From Streptomyces rishiriensis (GTDB taxonomy: Bacteria > Actinomycetota > Actinomycetes > Streptomycetales > Streptomycetaceae): a stretch of 64,000 nt of DNA. The stretch's first letter is position 1; every line of letters begins with the position of its first letter. Shown in pieces: positions 60,854 to 64,000 of this stretch. Position numbers and translations under genes: made by a program. The stretch is taken from the NCBI RefSeq assembly GCF_003112535.1, contig NZ_BEWA01000013.1, forward strand, positions 283,356 to 347,355, written 5' to 3'. The notes below the pieces were generated by a model. The model was not told the origin of the DNA, did not search any database, and worked only from the letters and a program-made list of their open reading frames with translations.

Positions 60854-62212
60854 ATGCGGATGACGACGGTGTACGAGCGACGAAGGGTCGCGCCCGCGCC
60901 TCCCGCGCCGGCGCGCTCCCCCGCGGGCCCGGTGCTCGGCCTCCTGTGGGGCGGGGCCGCCGCCGTCGTCGCCCTGTGGTGGCACGACACGGGGTCGGTC
61001 GTGGGCACGGCGGGCTGGCTGACCGGCGCCGGGCGCATCGCGGGACTGCTGTGCGGATACGCGTGCGCCGTCCTGGTCGCCCTGATGGCGCGCGTCCCGC
61101 TCCTGGAGCAGCGCATCGGGTCGGACCGGGTGGCGCGCTGGCACGCGAGGGCGGGCCGCTACACGGTCTGCCTGCTGGTGGCGCACATCCTGCTCATTCT
61201 CTGCGGGTACGCAGCCCAGGACCGCTCCTCTCCGGTGCACGAGGCGGTCACCGTGGTCCTGGACTACCCGGAGATGCTCAAGGCCACGGCCGGCACGATC
61301 GTGCTGTTCGCGGTCGGGCTGGTCTCGGCCCGTGCGGTGCGCCGTCGGGTCAGCCACGAGTTCTGGTACTACGTGCACCTGCTCACGTACGCGGCGGTCT
61401 TCCTCTCCTTCGGCCACCAGCTCGCCCTGGGGTCCGACTTCGTCGGCAGCGGCCCCGCCCAGGCCGCCTGGTACGCGTTGTACCTGGGCACGGCGGCCCT
61501 GGTGGTGTGGTTCCGCATCCTGGCTCCGGTGCGGCTCAACCTGCGCCACCGGCTGCGGGTGGACTCCGTGCACCGCGAGGCGCCGGGCGTGTACTCCGTC
61601 GTCGTCCGCGGCCGTCGCCTGGACGAGATGGGCGCGCGGCCGGGGCAGTTCCTGCGCTGGCGGTTCCTCACCGAGGGCATGCGCGGGACCTCCACCCCGT
61701 ACTCGCTGTCCGCGCCGCCGCGCCCGGACCTGCTGCGCATCACCGTGAAGGCGCTCGGCGACCACAGTGCCGCCGTCGCCCTGCTGCGGCCCGGCACCCG
61801 GGTGTGGGCGGAGGGACCCTACGGGGCGCTGACGGCCGAGCGGCGGACCGCGCACCGGTCCCTGCTGATCGCGGGCGGCGTCGGCGTCACCCCGCTGCGG
61901 GCCCTGTTCGAGACGCTGCCCGGCGACGTCACCCTCCTCTACCGCGCGCGGACCGCCGAGGATCTCGCGCTGGGCGCGGAGCTGGAGGCGGTCGCCCGAT
62001 GGCGCGGGGCGAAGGTGCTCTACGCGCTGAACGGTCCGCACGGCCGCCGCCCGGATCTGACGGCCGCCGCCCTGCGGGCCGCCGTCCCCGATCTGGACGC
62101 CCATGACGTGTACCTGTGCGGCCCGCACGGGTTCGCCCGGGACGTGTACGAGGCGCTGCGCGCCGCCGGGGTCGCGGACCGCCGCATCCACCACGAGTCC
62201 TTCGAGCTGTGA
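60854..62212 (+). CDS. ferric-reductase-like transmembrane flavoprotein
   Basis: 452 residues; starts ATG 60854 or 60860. Six TM helices with heme-ligand-like His (RWHARAGRYTVCLLVAHILL, SHEFWYYVHLLTYAAVFLSF GHQLALG). Then an FAD-binding domain (ARPGQFLRWRFL, TPYSLSAPP) and an NAD-binding domain (LLIAGGVGVTPLRALFE, VYLCGPHGFARDVYEAL). Should move electrons from NAD(P)H through the membrane. The FMN-binding protein follows after 7 bases, the probable acceptor. Confidence 0.92.
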   Translation: MRMTTVYERRRVAPAPPAPARSPAGPVLGLLWGGAAAVVALWWHDTGSVVGTAGWLTGAGRIAGLLCGYACAVLVALMARVPLLEQRIGSDRVARWHARAGRYTVCLLVAHILLILCGYAAQDRSSPVHEAVTVVLDYPEMLKATAGTIVLFAVGLVSARAVRRRVSHEFWYYVHLLTYAAVFLSFGHQLALGSDFVGSGPAQAAWYALYLGTAALVVWFRILAPVRLNLRHRLRVDSVHREAPGVYSVVVRGRRLDEMGARPGQFLRWRFLTEGMRGTSTPYSLSAPPRPDLLRITVKALGDHSAAVALLRPGTRVWAEGPYGALTAERRTAHRSLLIAGGVGVTPLRALFETLPGDVTLLYRARTAEDLALGAELEAVARWRGAKVLYALNGPHGRRPDLTAAALRAAVPDLDAHDVYLCGPHGFARDVYEALRAAGVADRRIHHESFEL

Positions 62213-62219
62213 GGCCGTC

Positions 62220-62738
62220 TTGCACACGTTGAGGAAGAACCACCCGCTGCGCCGCATCGTGCTGGCGAGCGCCGCCACCGTCTCCGGGATGGTGCTGCTG
62301 CTGTCGCTGAAGCCGCACACCACGCCGGCCGTCGCGGGCCTGGCGGCCTCTCCCGCACCCTCCAGCAGTTCCAGCACCTCGGGCACGGCGGGTGGATCGA
62401 CCGGCTCGACCGGATCTGGCGGGTCCAGTGGCTCCAGTGGCTCCAGTGGCTCCACCACGGGGACCCGGACGCTGACGGGTGACTCGGTGCAGACCCGGTA
62501 CGGCCCGGTCCAGGTCCGCGTCACCCTGACGGACGGGAAGATCACGGACGTCACGGCGGTCGCATACCCGCAGGAGAACCCCAGGGACCAGCAGATCAAC
62601 GCCTACGCCGTCCCGCAGCTGACCAGAGAGGCGCTCAGCGCCCAGAGCGCCGACATCGACACGGTCTCCGGAGCCACGTACACCAGCGACGGCTACCGCC
62701 GGTCGCTCCAGTCGGCACTGGACTCCGCGAACGGCTGA
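62220..62738 (+). CDS. secreted FMN-binding domain protein
   Basis: 172 residues from TTG 62220 (TTG 62229 possible). TM/signal anchor at about 12-45, a Ser/Thr/Gly linker (TGSTGSGGSSGSSGSSG), then the FMN-binding domain with the flavin-attachment motif DTVSGATYTSDGY; Thr153 in SGAT is the expected FMN carrier. ApbE would be needed to attach FMN and no apbE is in this window. With the reductase it forms an extracytoplasmic electron-transfer pair. Confidence 0.88.
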   Translation: MHTLRKNHPLRRIVLASAATVSGMVLLLSLKPHTTPAVAGLAASPAPSSSSSTSGTAGGSTGSTGSGGSSGSSGSSGSTTGTRTLTGDSVQTRYGPVQVRVTLTDGKITDVTAVAYPQENPRDQQINAYAVPQLTREALSAQSADIDTVSGATYTSDGYRRSLQSALDSANG

Positions 62739-62800
62739 CGGCCGACGGCCGTGACGCCCGGGGCGGGGGCGGTCCCGCGCCGCCCCGGGCGCCGGGCCGG

Positions 62801-64000
62801 TCAGCGCCGGGTGTAGACGAAGCCGATCTTGTCGACCTCGTCGGCGGCGCGGCCGTGGAATCCGGCGAGCTGCCATCCCGAGGGCGCGGTGCGCGTCACG
62901 CAGTCGGAGGTGGCGGTCCCGCCGGCCAGGGTGCGTCCGCGGTCGGTGGTGAACTCGGCGTAGAAGATCCGGGTGTGGCCGTCCTTCTGGCCCTGGCAGA
63001 GCCGGGCGGCCGTCACATGCTCGTCGGCGGCGAGGGTGAGGGAGGACGCGGTGCCGCCGGAGCCGCCGTGGGCGAGCGTGACGCCGTTGTCCAGGGTGAG
63101 GCTCATCTGATCGACGCGGGAGCCGGAGCGCAGGCCGACGACGGTGGCGCGGGCCCCGGCCGGTACGGCGTCGATGTCGTTGTAGTAGTCGCCGTGGGGG
63201 CCGCCGAACTGGTCGCTGAGCTGGTAGTCGGGGTTGCGGGTCCAGGTGAAGCCGACGGTGACGGGGTCGTGGTCGGAGAGCATGAGGCCGGTGTCGGTGA
63301 GGAACTTGGCGTGCTCGTTGTTGTAGGCGGTGGCGTCGAGGGTGACGAGTCTGCTGCCGCGGTAGAGGACTTTGTCGACGACTTCGCAGGTGTTGGGGAC
63401 GGTGGGGCCGCTCTGGTCGCAGACGAGGGCGTCGGCGCCCTTGGCGGGCGGGGTGCCGCCGCGGACGAGTTCGACCCAGGCGTCGGTGAGGCCGTTGGCG
63501 GCGCCGAACTCGGCGATGGTGTCGCCGCTGCGGGTGTAGCGGGTGTTGGTGTCGCCCATGACGACGACGGCGTTGCCGGCGGAGTGGCTTTTGATGAAGG
63601 CGGTGAGCTGGTTGAGGTTGTCGGCGCGGGAGGCGAGGTCGCCGGGGTTGGTGCCGGCGTTGGTGTGCAGGTTGTAGAAGTCGACGTAGACGCCTTCGGC
63701 GAGGCGTTCGCGGAGGAAGGTGAAGCCCTTGGGGGTGAGGCAGTCGCCGGAGTCGATCTGGCAGGAGTTCCAGTGGACGCGCTCGAAGTCGTCGGCGTCG
63801 TAGGGGAGTTTGGAGAGGGTGTTGAGGCCGCTGCCGATGCCTGCGCCGCCGCTGGTGGGGGTGCGGTAGGGGTGTGCGGTGTCGCCGGCGTAGAGGTAGG
63901 AGTGGTAGTTGAAGTCCTCCTCCACGTGCACGATGTCGTACGGGGCGATGCGTTGGCCGATGGCCGTGGTGCTGGTGTCGCGCGGCGTCGAGGCGCTGGA
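62801..64000 (-). CDS. endonuclease/exonuclease/phosphatase-family protein with jacalin-like end, 5' partial
   Basis: 400 residues visible; the frame stays open to the window edge (PYDIVHVEEDFNYHSYLYAG). EEP-fold motifs: FYNLHTNAGTNPG, VVMGDTNTRYTRSG and LSDHDPVTVGF, with the usual Asp/Asn/His residues. The C-terminal 130 residues (DQFGGPHGDYYNDIDAVPAG, RVDQMSLTLDNGVTLAHGG) look like a jacalin-type lectin. Probably secreted; acts on phosphodiesters such as DNA or sphingomyelin. Confidence 0.88.
   Translation of the reverse strand, partial: SSASTPRDTSTTAIGQRIAPYDIVHVEEDFNYHSYLYAGDTAHPYRTPTSGGAGIGSGLNTLSKLPYDADDFERVHWNSCQIDSGDCLTPKGFTFLRERLAEGVYVDFYNLHTNAGTNPGDLASRADNLNQLTAFIKSHSAGNAVVVMGDTNTRYTRSGDTIAEFGAANGLTDAWVELVRGGTPPAKGADALVCDQSGPTVPNTCEVVDKVLYRGSRLVTLDATAYNNEHAKFLTDTGLMLSDHDPVTVGFTWTRNPDYQLSDQFGGPHGDYYNDIDAVPAGARATVVGLRSGSRVDQMSLTLDNGVTLAHGGSGGTASSLTLAADEHVTAARLCQGQKDGHTRIFYAEFTTDRGRTLAGGTATSDCVTRTAPSGWQLAGFHGRAADEVDKIGFVYTRR

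Overview
This is a high-GC actinobacterial chromosome segment, almost certainly Streptomyces. The evidence is strong GC bias at third codon positions, frequent GTG/TTG starts, GTGA/ATGA-coupled genes, and families typical of the genus (DUF5994, DUF5819/HTTM, XRE-DUF5753, GAF-ANTAR, AmaP/DUF6286). No rRNA, CRISPR array or complete biosynthetic cluster is visible.

Layout. (1) 1-4.5 kb is core chromosome: an Fe-S oxidoreductase (5' end outside the window), a Yip1-family membrane protein, the dcd-phosphoribosyltransferase pair, a small Cys-rich protein and tRNA-Gly(CCC). (2) 4.5-22.9 kb is an accessory island. Its left end is the tRNA; its right end is a 44-base exact copy of the tRNA 3' half at 22897-22940. 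It carries signalling and envelope-stress genes (STAS, ANTAR, GAF-ANTAR, AmaP/Asp23, DUF5994, a SpoIIE-type phosphatase), an HTTM/DUF5819 pair, an ice-binding-like secreted protein and several decayed genes (in-frame stop, frameshifts, truncated desaturase, integrase remnant). (3) 22.9-29.2 kb is a second accessory stretch: FkbM methyltransferase, VapBC toxin-antitoxin with an operator palindrome, a third short att fragment beside a truncated integrase, a secreted beta-propeller protein, an SRPBCC protein and an XRE/MmyB regulator. A 487-base direct repeat (22384-22870 and 28703-29189, gap-free) brackets most of it. (4) 29.2-64 kb is ordinary Streptomyces gene content: secreted proteins, AraC/GlxA/TetR regulators, a ricin-lectin GH74 xyloglucanase, a CHAT protease with a translationally coupled partner, a TetR-DUF1772 pair with twin operators, an epoxide-hydrolase-like enzyme with twin 21-base operators, a PAP2 membrane protein, a two-component system divergent from a ferric-reductase-like/FMN-binding pair, and an endonuclease/exonuclease/phosphatase-family protein cut by the window end.

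The two most interesting parts are the tandem tRNA-Gly island, built of nested and decaying insertions with stress-signalling cargo, and the CHAT-TPR two-gene operon (43241-48249), whose function is unknown and which could be a protease-based regulatory or defence system. All functional statements come from reading motifs by eye; no database search was run.
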